Origin: Pseudomonas putida
GTDB taxonomy: Bacteria > Pseudomonadota > Gammaproteobacteria > Pseudomonadales > Pseudomonadaceae
Length of the DNA stretch: 64,000 bases
Direction of reading: 5' to 3'
NCBI RefSeq assembly: GCF_009883635.2
Contig: NZ_CP026115.2
Span: forward strand, 496,001-560,000
Shown here: positions 8,720 through 17,241 of the stretch, in pieces
Numbering within the stretch: position 1 is the stretch's first letter
How the letters are laid out: each line of letters starts with the position of its first letter
Position numbers and translations under genes: made by a program
Notes under the pieces: generated by a model
The model's database searches: none
What the model was told of the DNA's origin: nothing
Seen by the model: the letters and a program-made list of their open reading frames with translations, nothing else

Positions 8720-9814
8720 ATGTACCCGGTGATGAATTCGGCCAGCAAGGCCAATGGCATTCTGTTCGTGGTGGTGCTGGCGGCGATGTTCGTCTATTCG
8801 CTGCCACCCGTGTTCAGCTTTGCCCGTACCTCGACCGATACCTGGAACCTGTTCGTCGACGGCAAGCTGTTGCGCAAGTTCGAGCAGGCCTACGACAAGC
8901 GCTTCTTCCTGCGTGACCCGTCGGTTGAGCTATGGGCCGATGCCCAGTTCCACCTGTTCGGCGAAGGTACCAAGGGTGTGGTGCTGGGCAAGGACGGCTG
9001 GCTCTACACCAACCAGGAATACCGCGTGCCCAACGACCTTGAGGCCAACGTGGCGAGCCAGCTGGAGCAGATCGCCAAGGTCCGCACGCAGTTGGCCGAG
9101 CACGGCAAGCAACTGGTGATCCTGCCGTTGCCGATGAAGCTGGACGTGTACGCAACCCATGCCCAGCATGCCTTCGACCCACGGGTGACCAGCCTTTACG
9201 ACCACTTCGTCGGCGAGTTGCAAAACCGCCAGCTGGACGTGGTGCCGCTGCGCGGGGCCTTCCTCGCCAACCTCGACGGCCCGCAACTGTTCCTCAAGTC
9301 CGACACCCACTGGAGCCCGGAAGGCGCGCGGCTGTCGGCCTACGAACTGGCGCGCCAGCGCCCGCAGCTGCTGGGTGACCAGGTGTACGTGTCGCGCAAG
9401 GCCGGCGAGAAGAGCGTCAAGGGCGACCTGATGAACTACATCCAGTTTGACCATGCGCGCCTGGCGCCACAGTTCGGCCCCAACCCGATTGCCCTGTACG
9501 AAACCCTGAAGGCCACGCAAGGCGTCGACGACCTGTTCGCCGAGGAAAACCAGAGCTTGCTGCTGGTCGGCACCAGCTACAGCAAGATCGACGACTGGAA
9601 CTTCGTCGGCTTCCTCAAGGAGGCACTCAACCGCGACCTGCTGAGCATCGCCGTGGAGGCCCGTGGCCCGTTCGAGGCGATGAGCCAGTTCCTGGCCAGC
9701 GACCAGCTGGCCAACCCGCAGATAGATACCGTGGTCTGGGAATTCCCCCTGCGCACCCTGCTCGCCCACCGCCCCGGCTCGCTCAGCCGCAGCGCTGCGC
9801 CCCAGCATTTCTGA
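8720..9814 (+). CDS. algJ: alginate O-acetyltransferase AlgJ (SGNH-like)
   Basis: Membrane-anchored periplasmic acetyltransferase of the AlgJ/AlgX SGNH family, acting with AlgI and AlgF. One N-terminal membrane anchor lies at about residues 13-30. The DxHW block SDTHW gives D195 and H197, and GTSYS gives the likely nucleophile S286, so the catalytic triad looks complete. The 364-residue length is a little below the 391 of P. aeruginosa. The ATG sits behind AGGAGACGG. The gene is tightly spaced between algI and algF, as in the canonical order. Confidence 0.92.
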   Translation: MYPVMNSASKANGILFVVVLAAMFVYSLPPVFSFARTSTDTWNLFVDGKLLRKFEQAYDKRFFLRDPSVELWADAQFHLFGEGTKGVVLGKDGWLYTNQEYRVPNDLEANVASQLEQIAKVRTQLAEHGKQLVILPLPMKLDVYATHAQHAFDPRVTSLYDHFVGELQNRQLDVVPLRGAFLANLDGPQLFLKSDTHWSPEGARLSAYELARQRPQLLGDQVYVSRKAGEKSVKGDLMNYIQFDHARLAPQFGPNPIALYETLKATQGVDDLFAEENQSLLLVGTSYSKIDDWNFVGFLKEALNRDLLSIAVEARGPFEAMSQFLASDQLANPQIDTVVWEFPLRTLLAHRPGSLSRSAAPQHF

Positions 9815-9832
9815 CGCTTCAAGGAGAGCCTG

Positions 9833-10462
9833 ATGAAACTTACCCAACTGTTCACCGCCATCGCCCTGGCCGCTGCCAGCCATGCCGCCTTGGCCGCCGA
9901 AGGCAACGCCGACCTGTACGATGCCGTGGCCCCGGCCGACTCGGCGTTCGTCCGCGTGCTGAACCTGTCCGACAGCAACATAGACGTGACCCTCAGCGGC
10001 AAGGTCAACCCGCAGCGGGTTGCCGCCGGTCAGCTCAGCGGCTACCGCTTCACCCCTGCCGGCCCGCACAAGATTGCCGTCGGCGGCAAGTCGATCGAGC
10101 CGCAGCTCAAGGCCAATGCCGCCAGCACCGTGGTCTACGACGGCAAGCAGCTGAAACTGATCAGCGACAAGTACGTCAACGAGCCGAAAAAGGCGCAGAT
10201 CGCCTTCTACAACCTGAGCGCCAACCAGGCCACGCTGAAGACCTCCGATGGCAAGCACGATGTGGTCGAGGCCATTGGCAACGGCGAGACCGGCACGCGC
10301 ATGGTCAACGAGATCAAGATCGACTTCGCCGCCTACCAGCAGGACACCAAGGTCGCCAGCTTCGACGAGCAGTTCCTCAAGAAGGGCCGCTCGTACAGCT
10401 ACGTGCTGCTGCCGGGCAACCGCAGCATGACCCTGGCCAACAGCATCGACCCGACCGAATGA
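9833..10462 (+). CDS. algF: alginate O-acetylation protein AlgF
   Basis: Small periplasmic protein required for O-acetylation with AlgI and AlgJ, thought to pass acetyl groups or hold the complex together. The 209 residues (216 in P. aeruginosa) begin with a signal peptide (cleavage near ALAA-E). The mature part begins ADLYDAVAPADSAFVRVLN, a segment typical of AlgF, followed by beta-rich sequence with paired domains. AAGGAG lies upstream of the ATG. In canonical operons algA follows AlgF; here algX follows after 27 bases and no algA is present in the window. Confidence 0.9.
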   Translation: MKLTQLFTAIALAAASHAALAAEGNADLYDAVAPADSAFVRVLNLSDSNIDVTLSGKVNPQRVAAGQLSGYRFTPAGPHKIAVGGKSIEPQLKANAASTVVYDGKQLKLISDKYVNEPKKAQIAFYNLSANQATLKTSDGKHDVVEAIGNGETGTRMVNEIKIDFAAYQQDTKVASFDEQFLKKGRSYSYVLLPGNRSMTLANSIDPTE

Positions 10463-10489
10463 CGAATGCCCTGCAAGGATGAATGGCAC

Positions 10490-11902
10490 ATGAAGACCCT
10501 TGTACCTTTTGGCCTGAGCGCTGCCCTGGCCTTGCTCAGCCTGCCGGCCCTGGCCGCGCAGCCGGCCCCGGCTGCCCAGGTGGCCGGGCCTGGCTGCGAG
10601 AACCTGCAGTGCATGGTCTGCCCGGCCTTGAGCGACCCGCAACGCTATGCCGAAGGGCGCATGAAACTGATGCGCGAGATCGTGCCTGGCAAGGACCGCT
10701 GGCTGTTCCGCTCGGCCGTCGACCTGACCAATGACTTCGGCATCCCCGCGCCGATGCGCCCGGAGTTCGCCCGCCTGATGCAGGCGTTCGAGCGCCAGGG
10801 CATCCATGTGGCCATGGCGATCCAGCCGACTCGCGGGCTGATGCACCGCGACAAGCTGTTCGCCGACCAGCTGCATGGTTTCGACTACGCCCGCGCCAGC
10901 AACAGCCTCAGTGCCTACCTCGGCCAGTTGCGCCAGGGCGGCGCGGTGGTGGCGCCGATGATGCAGCTGGTGCAGCAGCCGCCGAAAGGCGAGTACTTCT
11001 TCCGCCGCGACCACCACTGGACGCCCACTGGCGCCGAGGCCACGGCGAAACTGATCGCCGAAGAGATCCGCCGCCAGCCGTTCTATGCCGGGCTGACCAA
11101 GAAGGCGTACCGCACCGAGCCGGGCGTGATGGTGCCCAAGGACGGCACCATGAACCTGGCGATGAGCAGCATCTGTGGCAACAACTATGGTTTCCAGTAT
11201 GTGCGTGGCTACCAGACCATCCCCGTGGCTGCAGGCGCCGACGCGCTGTTCGACGAGGCACCGGACCCGGAAGTGATCCTGGTCGGCGACAGTAACGCCG
11301 CGGCCCGTGAGGACGAGAGCAAGCAGTTCAACTTCGATGGCTACCTGAAGCAGTACCTGAACGTCGACATCCTCAACTACGCCCTGCCTGGGGTCGGCGA
11401 GGATGGCTCGCTGCTGGAGTACCTGTTGTCCAGCGACTACAAGCCCAAGGCGCCGCCCAAGCTGATCGTCTGGGAGCTGCCGGCCAACTACCGGCTCGAC
11501 TCGCCGCTGATGTATCGCCAATTGGTGCCGGCGGTTCAGGGTGGTTGCTCGGCAAGCCAGGAAGTGCTCGGCGCGAAATTGCAGCGCCCGGCGTTGCAGG
11601 TGGGTGAGCGCATCGAGCTGCTGAGCAATGCCGGCAGTGGTCGCCAGGCACTGTCGAAGGGGTTTCTCGACATTCGCCTGAGCGACAAGAACGTCAAGGA
11701 CTTCTACATCATCGTCTATTACGACAACGGTGCGCGGGACAAGGTGTGGTTCCGCCGCGAAGCGGCGGTGACCGGTGGGCAGTATTACCTGGAGCTGAGC
11801 AAGGCACCGGAGTTTGCCGGGGCCAATTTGCTGTCGGTGTTCATGGAGCCCACCAAGGCCGGTACTGTGGCGACCGATGTGGAGACCCGGCTATGCCTGT
11901 GA
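10490..11902 (+). CDS. algX: alginate biosynthesis protein AlgX (O-acetyltransferase/export)
   Basis: Periplasmic protein with an SGNH acetyltransferase domain and a C-terminal carbohydrate-binding domain; it acetylates mannuronate and is part of the export scaffold. Counted from the ATG at 10490 the protein has 470 residues (474 in P. aeruginosa). The acetyltransferase residues fall where expected: D174 and H176 in RDHHW, and S268 in VGDSNAA (S269 in P. aeruginosa). A signal peptide covers about residues 1-23. An upstream in-frame start at 10466 would precede the signal peptide by eight residues and is less likely. Its TGA overlaps the start of algL. X, L and G here follow F instead of preceding I. 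Confidence 0.92.
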   Translation: MKTLVPFGLSAALALLSLPALAAQPAPAAQVAGPGCENLQCMVCPALSDPQRYAEGRMKLMREIVPGKDRWLFRSAVDLTNDFGIPAPMRPEFARLMQAFERQGIHVAMAIQPTRGLMHRDKLFADQLHGFDYARASNSLSAYLGQLRQGGAVVAPMMQLVQQPPKGEYFFRRDHHWTPTGAEATAKLIAEEIRRQPFYAGLTKKAYRTEPGVMVPKDGTMNLAMSSICGNNYGFQYVRGYQTIPVAAGADALFDEAPDPEVILVGDSNAAAREDESKQFNFDGYLKQYLNVDILNYALPGVGEDGSLLEYLLSSDYKPKAPPKLIVWELPANYRLDSPLMYRQLVPAVQGGCSASQEVLGAKLQRPALQVGERIELLSNAGSGRQALSKGFLDIRLSDKNVKDFYIIVYYDNGARDKVWFRREAAVTGGQYYLELSKAPEFAGANLLSVFMEPTKAGTVATDVETRLCL

Positions 11903-13071
11903 TACCGCTGTTCAGGGCTGATGCGGTCGGTGTGGGAGCTGGCTTGCCGGCGATGGGCCGCAAAGCGGCCCCAATCCTGCTAACCCTATTTTTGATAAGC
12001 CCACTGACACAGGCGGCACAGTCTATCTGGCCCGCCCACAGCACCCCGCAGTCGGCCATGATCGCCGACTACCGCACCTTGTCCTGCACCAAGGAACCGC
12101 CAGCGCCCTACACCGGCAGCCTGCACCTTGAAAGCAAGTACGACCAGCGCGACGCCAGCAAATCGACCCTGCGCAGCAGCCCCGACGCCAACAGCGAGCA
12201 GATCACCAAGCAGGTCAAGCAGTTCGTCGGTGGCCTGATCTACGCCAGCAAACGCTTCCAGCAGGCGAAGAAACCCCAGGACGCCAACATGGCCCTGGCC
12301 TGCCAGGACCAATGGCTGCAACACTGGGCCGAAGCCGGCGCCCTGCTCAACCCGGATGCCAGCGGCACCGGCATGGCCGCGCGCAAATGGGCGTTGGCGG
12401 CCATGGCCGGCGCCGTGCTGCTGACCCAGTCGGCCGCCGACGGCAAGCTGCAGCTGAACGAAACGCAACGCAGCTGGTTCACCCGCCTCGGCGAGCTGGT
12501 GATCCGCGAGTACGACCCACGCCGCAGCGCCCGCGGTGTGTATTTCAACAACCACGACTACTGGGCGGCCTGGGCCGTGGCCGCCGCCGGCATGCTGGTC
12601 GGCCGCGACGACTTCATCCAGTGGGCCGACGGCAACCTGCGTCGTGCCCTGGCCCAGGCCGTGCGCGCCAGCAACGGCAACTATGCCTACCTCCCGCTGG
12701 AAGTAGCACGCAGCAAGCTGGCGGCCAACTACAGCCAGTACGCGTTGGTGCCGCTGGTGCTGCTGGCCGAATCGGCACGCGCCAATGGCCTGCCGTGGAG
12801 CAACGAAGACCAGCAGACCCTCGACTTGCTGGCCAACTTCGCTGCCCGCACCGTGCTCGACCCCGGCGACCTGCCCGAACTCAAGGGCCAGTCCCAGGCG
12901 GACGTGGCACCGTACAAGCTGGCCTGGCTGATCCCGTTCCTGCAGCGCAACCCCGGCCACGCGCTGGCGCGCCAGCTGTACGACAGCGAAGACGGCGAGG
13001 TGGACAACTACAGCCAGCTCGGCGGCCCGATCAAAGCGTTCTACCCCCCACTGCCCGGATCAAGGAGCTGA
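11893..13071 (+). CDS. algL: alginate lyase-like protein AlgL with REP-derived leader
   Basis: Periplasmic PL5-type lyase that in known systems degrades polymer left in the periplasm. The ATG at 11893 overlaps the algX stop and has GGAG eight bases upstream, so coupling favours this start (392 residues). But the true signal peptide (MGRKAAPILLTLFLIS, residues 21-36) begins at a second ATG at 11953, which would give 372 residues, close to the usual 367. The first 20 codons and the n-region are REP-element DNA. K82 in SKY, N219-N220-H221 in NNHDYW and Y283 are kept. The arginine I recall seven residues before that tyrosine in the canonical enzyme is Leu276 here, so activity is doubtful. Confidence 0.82.
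   Translation: MPVIPLFRADAVGVGAGLPAMGRKAAPILLTLFLISPLTQAAQSIWPAHSTPQSAMIADYRTLSCTKEPPAPYTGSLHLESKYDQRDASKSTLRSSPDANSEQITKQVKQFVGGLIYASKRFQQAKKPQDANMALACQDQWLQHWAEAGALLNPDASGTGMAARKWALAAMAGAVLLTQSAADGKLQLNETQRSWFTRLGELVIREYDPRRSARGVYFNNHDYWAAWAVAAAGMLVGRDDFIQWADGNLRRALAQAVRASNGNYAYLPLEVARSKLAANYSQYALVPLVLLAESARANGLPWSNEDQQTLDLLANFAARTVLDPGDLPELKGQSQADVAPYKLAWLIPFLQRNPGHALARQLYDSEDGEVDNYSQLGGPIKAFYPPLPGSRS
11931..11972 (+). repeat. REP half-element inside the 5' end of algL
   Basis: The segment TGTGGGAGCTGGCTTGCCGG followed by a stem GGGCCGC-AAA-GCGGCCC (11955-11971) is a typical Pseudomonas REP sequence. It lies inside the predicted reading frame of algL, between the coupled start at 11893 and the hydrophobic core of the signal peptide. 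The stem begins at the last base of the alternative ATG at 11953 and would hinder initiation there. Confidence 0.75.
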
Positions 13072-13074
13072 CCC

Positions 13075-14529
13075 ATGGCTGCCCTCGCCCGCTTTTCCCT
13101 CACCTGCCTGGCCGCCTTGTGCCTGGCAGGCGCTGCCCAGGCCGCCAGTCAATCGCTGCCACTCAACCAGACCGTGGACACCCTACCCCGCGAGCAACGC
13201 CAGCTCAAGGTCGAGCAGCTGCGCCAGCAGGTGCGCCAGGCCGTGGCCTTCCAACAGGCCGAACGGCAACGCCCGGCCGGGCGAGCCAGTGTCAGTCTGC
13301 AACCGATGTTCTCGTCCCAGGCCGGCAGCTGGCCGTTCGAGCCGTTCGTCAACAACGGCCTGTTCCGCGCCATCGCCGGCTACCAGGCACACCACCCGCA
13401 GGTGGTGATGCTGCGCGGTGGCAGCATCACCCTGGCGCAGTTGCACGACGCACTGAACGACCCGCGCATCCTCAAGCGCTACAAGGATGGCTACCTGCTC
13501 AGCTACCCGCTGATGATCGGCAGCGACGCCGGGCTGGTACTCGAAGGCACCAGCCTGTATCTGTCGAGCTTCTCTGGCACGGCGCTGATCAACCAGGGCT
13601 GGCTCGGGCTCAACCAGTCCAGCCTGGAGAGCATGGCCGGCGACAAGCCCGGCAGCACCGACCGTGCCTGGCGGCCATTCGTGGTGGCCTGGGCGGGCAG
13701 CCATACCCAGGTGATCGGCTCGACGCTCAAGCGCCTGGGCTACAACGCCAACCTCTCGCGTGGATTGACCACAGCGTTGAGCACCCAGCAAGCCGCCAGC
13801 ACGCGCCCGGCCACAGTGATCATCCGCGACAGTCAGTTCAGCGAGATGTCCAGCGCGGTGGAGCTGCAGCACAGCCAGGCGACCATTACCGGCAGCCAGT
13901 TCGAGCAGTCGCAGCAATACGCCATCGATGCGCAGAACAGCCAGGTCAAGCTGCAGGGCAACCAGCTGCGCGGCATCGACAACAACAGCGGCGTGCGCCT
14001 GCGTGGCCAGACCCGCGCCCTGGTCGAAGGCAACCTGATCCTCGGCGCGACCAAGGCCGCCATCGAAGTCAGCGAGCAACAGGGCGCGGTGCTACTGGCC
14101 GGCAACCGTATCGGCGACAGCCGTGGCAACGGCATCCAGCTGCGCAACCTGGCCCCCACTGCAACGGCACCGCTGGTGATCGACGACAACCTGCTGGCCA
14201 GCAGCCAGGGCAGCGCGGTGGATGCCAGCGAAGTGGGCGCCGTGGCGCTGCTCGACAACCACATCGGCAACACGGCGGAATATGCCATCAGCCTGCGCAA
14301 CGCCACGCCACTGGCCGGCCCTCTGGTGCTCAGCGGCAACCGCCTGGGCCGGGTCGGCAAGGCGCTGGTGCGGGTCGAAGGTATGCGGGATGTGCTGCTG
14401 GGGGGCAACAGCTTCGATGGCAAGCCGTTGTTGCAGAACCTGTTGATCGGGGATTTGTTGCCCTTGCAGGGGCAGTTGCTCGAGGCCACGGTTCGCCAGG
14501 GTGAGACTGTGCGGGTGAGGCAGCAGTGA
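13075..14529 (+). CDS. algG: AlgG-like mannuronan epimerase homologue lacking the DPHD motif
   Basis: In known systems AlgG is a periplasmic right-handed beta-helix C5-epimerase that converts mannuronate to guluronate and is also a structural part of the export complex. This 484-residue protein (about 540 in P. aeruginosa) has a signal peptide (residues 1-23), an AlgG-like N-terminal region (VMLRGGSITL at 111-120, RPFVVAWAGS at 200-209) and beta-helix (CASH) repeats at about 245-430. Where canonical AlgG reads YGIDPHD, this protein reads YAIDAQN (282-288), so Pro, His and the second Asp are gone. It is probably a scaffold only, or an enzyme of altered chemistry. It is last in the operon, four bases after algL. 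Confidence 0.8.
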   Translation: MAALARFSLTCLAALCLAGAAQAASQSLPLNQTVDTLPREQRQLKVEQLRQQVRQAVAFQQAERQRPAGRASVSLQPMFSSQAGSWPFEPFVNNGLFRAIAGYQAHHPQVVMLRGGSITLAQLHDALNDPRILKRYKDGYLLSYPLMIGSDAGLVLEGTSLYLSSFSGTALINQGWLGLNQSSLESMAGDKPGSTDRAWRPFVVAWAGSHTQVIGSTLKRLGYNANLSRGLTTALSTQQAASTRPATVIIRDSQFSEMSSAVELQHSQATITGSQFEQSQQYAIDAQNSQVKLQGNQLRGIDNNSGVRLRGQTRALVEGNLILGATKAAIEVSEQQGAVLLAGNRIGDSRGNGIQLRNLAPTATAPLVIDDNLLASSQGSAVDASEVGAVALLDNHIGNTAEYAISLRNATPLAGPLVLSGNRLGRVGKALVRVEGMRDVLLGGNSFDGKPLLQNLLIGDLLPLQGQLLEATVRQGETVRVRQQ

Positions 14530-14550
14530 TTCATTCCTTGCACTGACTTC

Positions 14551-14633
14551 ACCGGCCTCTTCGCGGGGCAAGCCCGCTCCTACAGGAATGCGCAGGACCT
14601 GTAGGAGCGGGCTTGCCCCGCGAAGAGGCCGGT
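14551..14633. repeat. REPIN (paired inverted REP elements)
   Basis: Two inverted REP copies, ACCGGCCTCTTCGCGGGGCA and its complement, face each other around a short centre (AATGCGCAGGA). The whole 83-bp unit can fold into one long hairpin. It lies between the convergent 3' ends of algG and the GNAT gene and probably also ends transcription of both. Related copies occur at 25351-25431 and 63497-63582. Confidence 0.9.
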
Positions 14634-14638
14634 GCAGG

Positions 14639-15070
14639 TCACCCAATGACCCGCTGCATTCTCACAAAGCAATCATCCTCCCCCATCTCGACAAACCCAT
14701 GGCGCAGGTACAGTTGCCGCGCCGGGTTGCTCTTGAACACCATCAACCTCAACAGCGGCAGGCGCCGCTGCGCCGCCCATTCGGCCAGCGTCTCAAGCAC
14801 CTGGCTGCCCACTCCTCGCCCACGCTGCTCCGGCATCAGGTGCAATTCACGAATGAATAACGCCTGTCGGTCCTGGCTGAGGCTGCAGAAACCCAACACC
14901 TCTTCCCCTTCCACCACCAGCCACTGCTCGCGCCAGCCCCAGGCTTCGTCAAAGGCCTCCTCGATCCACAACAGGTCGAACTCGCGGTAGTAGGGCAGCA
15001 TCGCCCGTCGCGTCAGGTCCCGGGCAAAGGTGAGCCAGGCATCGCTCGCGGCGATCAGCTCAATGGGCAT
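14639..15070 (-). CDS. GNAT family N-acetyltransferase
   Basis: Predicted acetyl-CoA-dependent N-acetyltransferase of unknown substrate. The 143-residue protein carries the GNAT acetyl-CoA loop in EQRGRGVGSQVL (about residues 87-98) and the C-terminal NPARQLYLRHGF signature of the fold. The ATG at 15070 was chosen because upstream codons belong to the overlapping neighbour and are not GNAT-like. It overlaps the 3' end of the DUF488 gene by 11 bases, so the two are probably co-transcribed. The role is unknown; peptide, small-molecule or antibiotic substrates are all possible. Confidence 0.85.
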   Translation of the reverse strand: MPIELIAASDAWLTFARDLTRRAMLPYYREFDLLWIEEAFDEAWGWREQWLVVEGEEVLGFCSLSQDRQALFIRELHLMPEQRGRGVGSQVLETLAEWAAQRRLPLLRLMVFKSNPARQLYLRHGFVEMGEDDCFVRMQRVIG

Positions 15071-15446
15071 AGCACACCGGCGAGCTGCCTGGGCCGCGCC
15101 GCTCCAGTTCGTCTTCCAGCCAAGCTGCCAGCACCTGGGCGTTGTTGTGCTCGGTGTCCTTGCCGGCATACAGCAAGGTCAGGTTGCCTTTGGCCGCAAG
15201 GTCCAACAGCGGATACCAGTGCTCCGGGTGCGCCGCCAGTTCCTGCTGATAGCGCTGGGTGAACCCGGCGAAATCCACCTCGCCCTGGTGGAACGCCTTG
15301 CGCAAATCAGTGGATGGCGCCACGTTGCGTAGCCACTCGCCATGCAGTTGGTCCTTGCGTTTATTGCGCGGCCACAGGCGGTCGACCAGCACGCGCTGGC
15401 CATCTTCCTTCTCTGGCGCGTCATAGACGCGCTTGCAGCGAATCAT
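15060..15446 (-). CDS. DUF488 family protein (YeaO-like)
   Basis: Small cytosolic protein of unknown function. The 128 residues include the family-typical stretches GQRVLVDRLWPRNKRKD (about 16-32), a central helix-rich region and LTLLYAGKD near residue 90, matching the DUF488/YeaO pattern. No catalytic role is established for the family. It is first in a two-gene unit with the overlapping GNAT gene and is divergent from the phosphate carrier gene, with a 121-bp shared upstream region. Confidence 0.8.
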   Translation of the reverse strand: MIRCKRVYDAPEKEDGQRVLVDRLWPRNKRKDQLHGEWLRNVAPSTDLRKAFHQGEVDFAGFTQRYQQELAAHPEHWYPLLDLAAKGNLTLLYAGKDTEHNNAQVLAAWLEDELERRGPGSSPVCYAH

Positions 15447-15567
15447 GGGGTTCTCCTGCTTTTACCGTCTGTCTTGAGACTAGGTAATTCATTGACCGAG
15501 GTCACGTCCAGGCGAGGAATTGTTTCTATCCTCAGAACCACCCTCGCCGACGCCAATCGGAGCCCCC

Positions 15568-17184
15568 ATGGCAACCCCGTCCCTGGCCAGCCAGTCGCCA
15601 CTGGGCCATAGCGATTCTCGCCCGCAGCTTTCGCACAAACCCGGGCGCGCCACCCTCGTGCTGTTCTTCGGCCTGCTGCTGTCCGGTATCGCCTACACCG
15701 CCTGGAGCCTCAAGCAGGACGTAACTGCCAGTGGTACGGTAATCACCACCATCACGCCCTTTCTGCTGCTGGGCCTGGCACTGCTGATTGCCTTGGGCTT
15801 CGAATTCGTCAACGGTTTCCATGACACCGCCAACGCGGTGGCCACGGTCATCTATACCCACTCGCTGCCAGCACCGGTGGCGGTGGTCTGGTCCGGGTTG
15901 TGCAATTTTCTCGGCGTGCTGCTTTCCAGCGGCGCCGTGGCGTTCGGCATCATCGCCCTGCTGCCGGCAGAGCTGATTCTACAGGTCGGTTCCACGGCTG
16001 GCTTCGCCATGGTCTTCGCTTTGCTGCTGGCGGCGATCATCTGGAACCTCGGTACCTGGTGGCTGGGGTTGCCGGCGTCTTCTTCGCACACGTTGATCGG
16101 CTCGATCATCGGTGTCGGCGTGGCCAACGCGCTGATGCACGGGCGCGACGGTACCAGCGGGGTCGATTGGAGCCAGGCCAGCAAGGTGGGCTATGCCCTG
16201 CTGTTCTCGCCGCTGATCGGCTTTGCCTGTGCAGCCTTGTTGCTGCTGGCGCTGCGCGTACTGGTCAAGCGCAAGGAACTGTATCGGGCACCAGAAGGCC
16301 GCACGCCACCACCGTGGTGGATCCGCGGTATCCTGATCCTGACCTGCACCGGTGTGTCGTTCGCCCATGGTTCCAACGACGGGCAGAAAGGCATGGGCCT
16401 GATCATGCTGATCCTGGTCGGTACTTTGCCGATGGCCTATGCACTGAACAAGACCATGCCCAGCGAGCAGGCACTGCAGTTCTCCGCCGTTGCCGAAGTG
16501 ACCCGCCAAGCGTTGCTACGCGCCGATCCCGGGCCCGCCCCGGCGGATCCGCGCCAGGCGCTGACCGCATTCATCGCCGAGCCCAAGGCCAACCCGCAAC
16601 TGGTACCGGCACTCGCCGCGCTGACTGGCATGATCGGTGACCAGGTCAAGGGCTATGGTTCACTGAAGCGCGTGCCAGCCGAAGCCATGGCCAACGTGCG
16701 CAACGACATGTACCTGACCAGCGAAACCGTCCGTCTGATCGAGAAGAAACAGCTGGTGACGTTCGACGCCGAGACCCGCAGCCATGTGCTGCTGTTCAAG
16801 ACGCAGCTGGACGATGCCACCCGCTACATCCCGCTGTGGGTCAAGGTGGCCGTGGCCATCGCCTTGGGCCTGGGCACCATGGTCGGCTGGAAGCGTATCG
16901 TGGTGACGGTGGGCGAGAAGATCGGCAAGACCCACCTGAGCTATGCACAGGGGGCTTCGGCGGAAGTGGTTGCCATGTGCACCATCGGTGCGGCGGACAT
17001 GTTCGGCCTGCCGGTGTCGACCACCCACGTGCTGAGCTCGGGGGTGGCCGGGACCATGGTCGCCAACGGCTCGGGGATCCAGAAGCGCACGCTGATCAAC
17101 CTGCTGATGGCCTGGGTGCTGACCCTGCCGGCGGCGATGCTGTTGGCCGGTAGTTTGTACTGGCTGCTGAACCAGATTTTCTGA
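15568..17184 (+). CDS. PiT family inorganic phosphate transporter
   Basis: Inner-membrane low-affinity phosphate (metal-phosphate) symporter. The 538-residue protein shows the two duplicated PiT signatures, GFHDTANAVATVIYT (about residue 81) and FAHGSNDGQKGMGL (about residue 268), with the N-terminal and C-terminal membrane blocks separated by a long hydrophilic segment (about 310-420). The start is the ATG at 15568 behind GGAG; an in-frame ATG 16 codons upstream has no ribosome site. The insert and the N-terminal extension make it longer than E. coli PitA (499). It stands alone, convergent with the GST gene. Confidence 0.9.
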   Translation: MATPSLASQSPLGHSDSRPQLSHKPGRATLVLFFGLLLSGIAYTAWSLKQDVTASGTVITTITPFLLLGLALLIALGFEFVNGFHDTANAVATVIYTHSLPAPVAVVWSGLCNFLGVLLSSGAVAFGIIALLPAELILQVGSTAGFAMVFALLLAAIIWNLGTWWLGLPASSSHTLIGSIIGVGVANALMHGRDGTSGVDWSQASKVGYALLFSPLIGFACAALLLLALRVLVKRKELYRAPEGRTPPPWWIRGILILTCTGVSFAHGSNDGQKGMGLIMLILVGTLPMAYALNKTMPSEQALQFSAVAEVTRQALLRADPGPAPADPRQALTAFIAEPKANPQLVPALAALTGMIGDQVKGYGSLKRVPAEAMANVRNDMYLTSETVRLIEKKQLVTFDAETRSHVLLFKTQLDDATRYIPLWVKVAVAIALGLGTMVGWKRIVVTVGEKIGKTHLSYAQGASAEVVAMCTIGAADMFGLPVSTTHVLSSGVAGTMVANGSGIQKRTLINLLMAWVLTLPAAMLLAGSLYWLLNQIF

Positions 17185-17241
17185 ACCAACACCGAACAGC
17201 TTCCAGGCAAGCGCGGCTCCCACAGTGTCCTCAGCTGCTTA

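Noticed and set aside
8930..11521. 863-codon open frame on the minus strand opposite algJ, algF and algX
   Set aside because: It is a high-GC shadow frame of clearly coding + strand genes, has no ribosome site or recognisable protein, and spans several gene boundaries.
12312..14504. 730-codon alternative frame across algL and algG
   Set aside because: Low-complexity, arginine-rich shadow of two well-supported genes in other frames.
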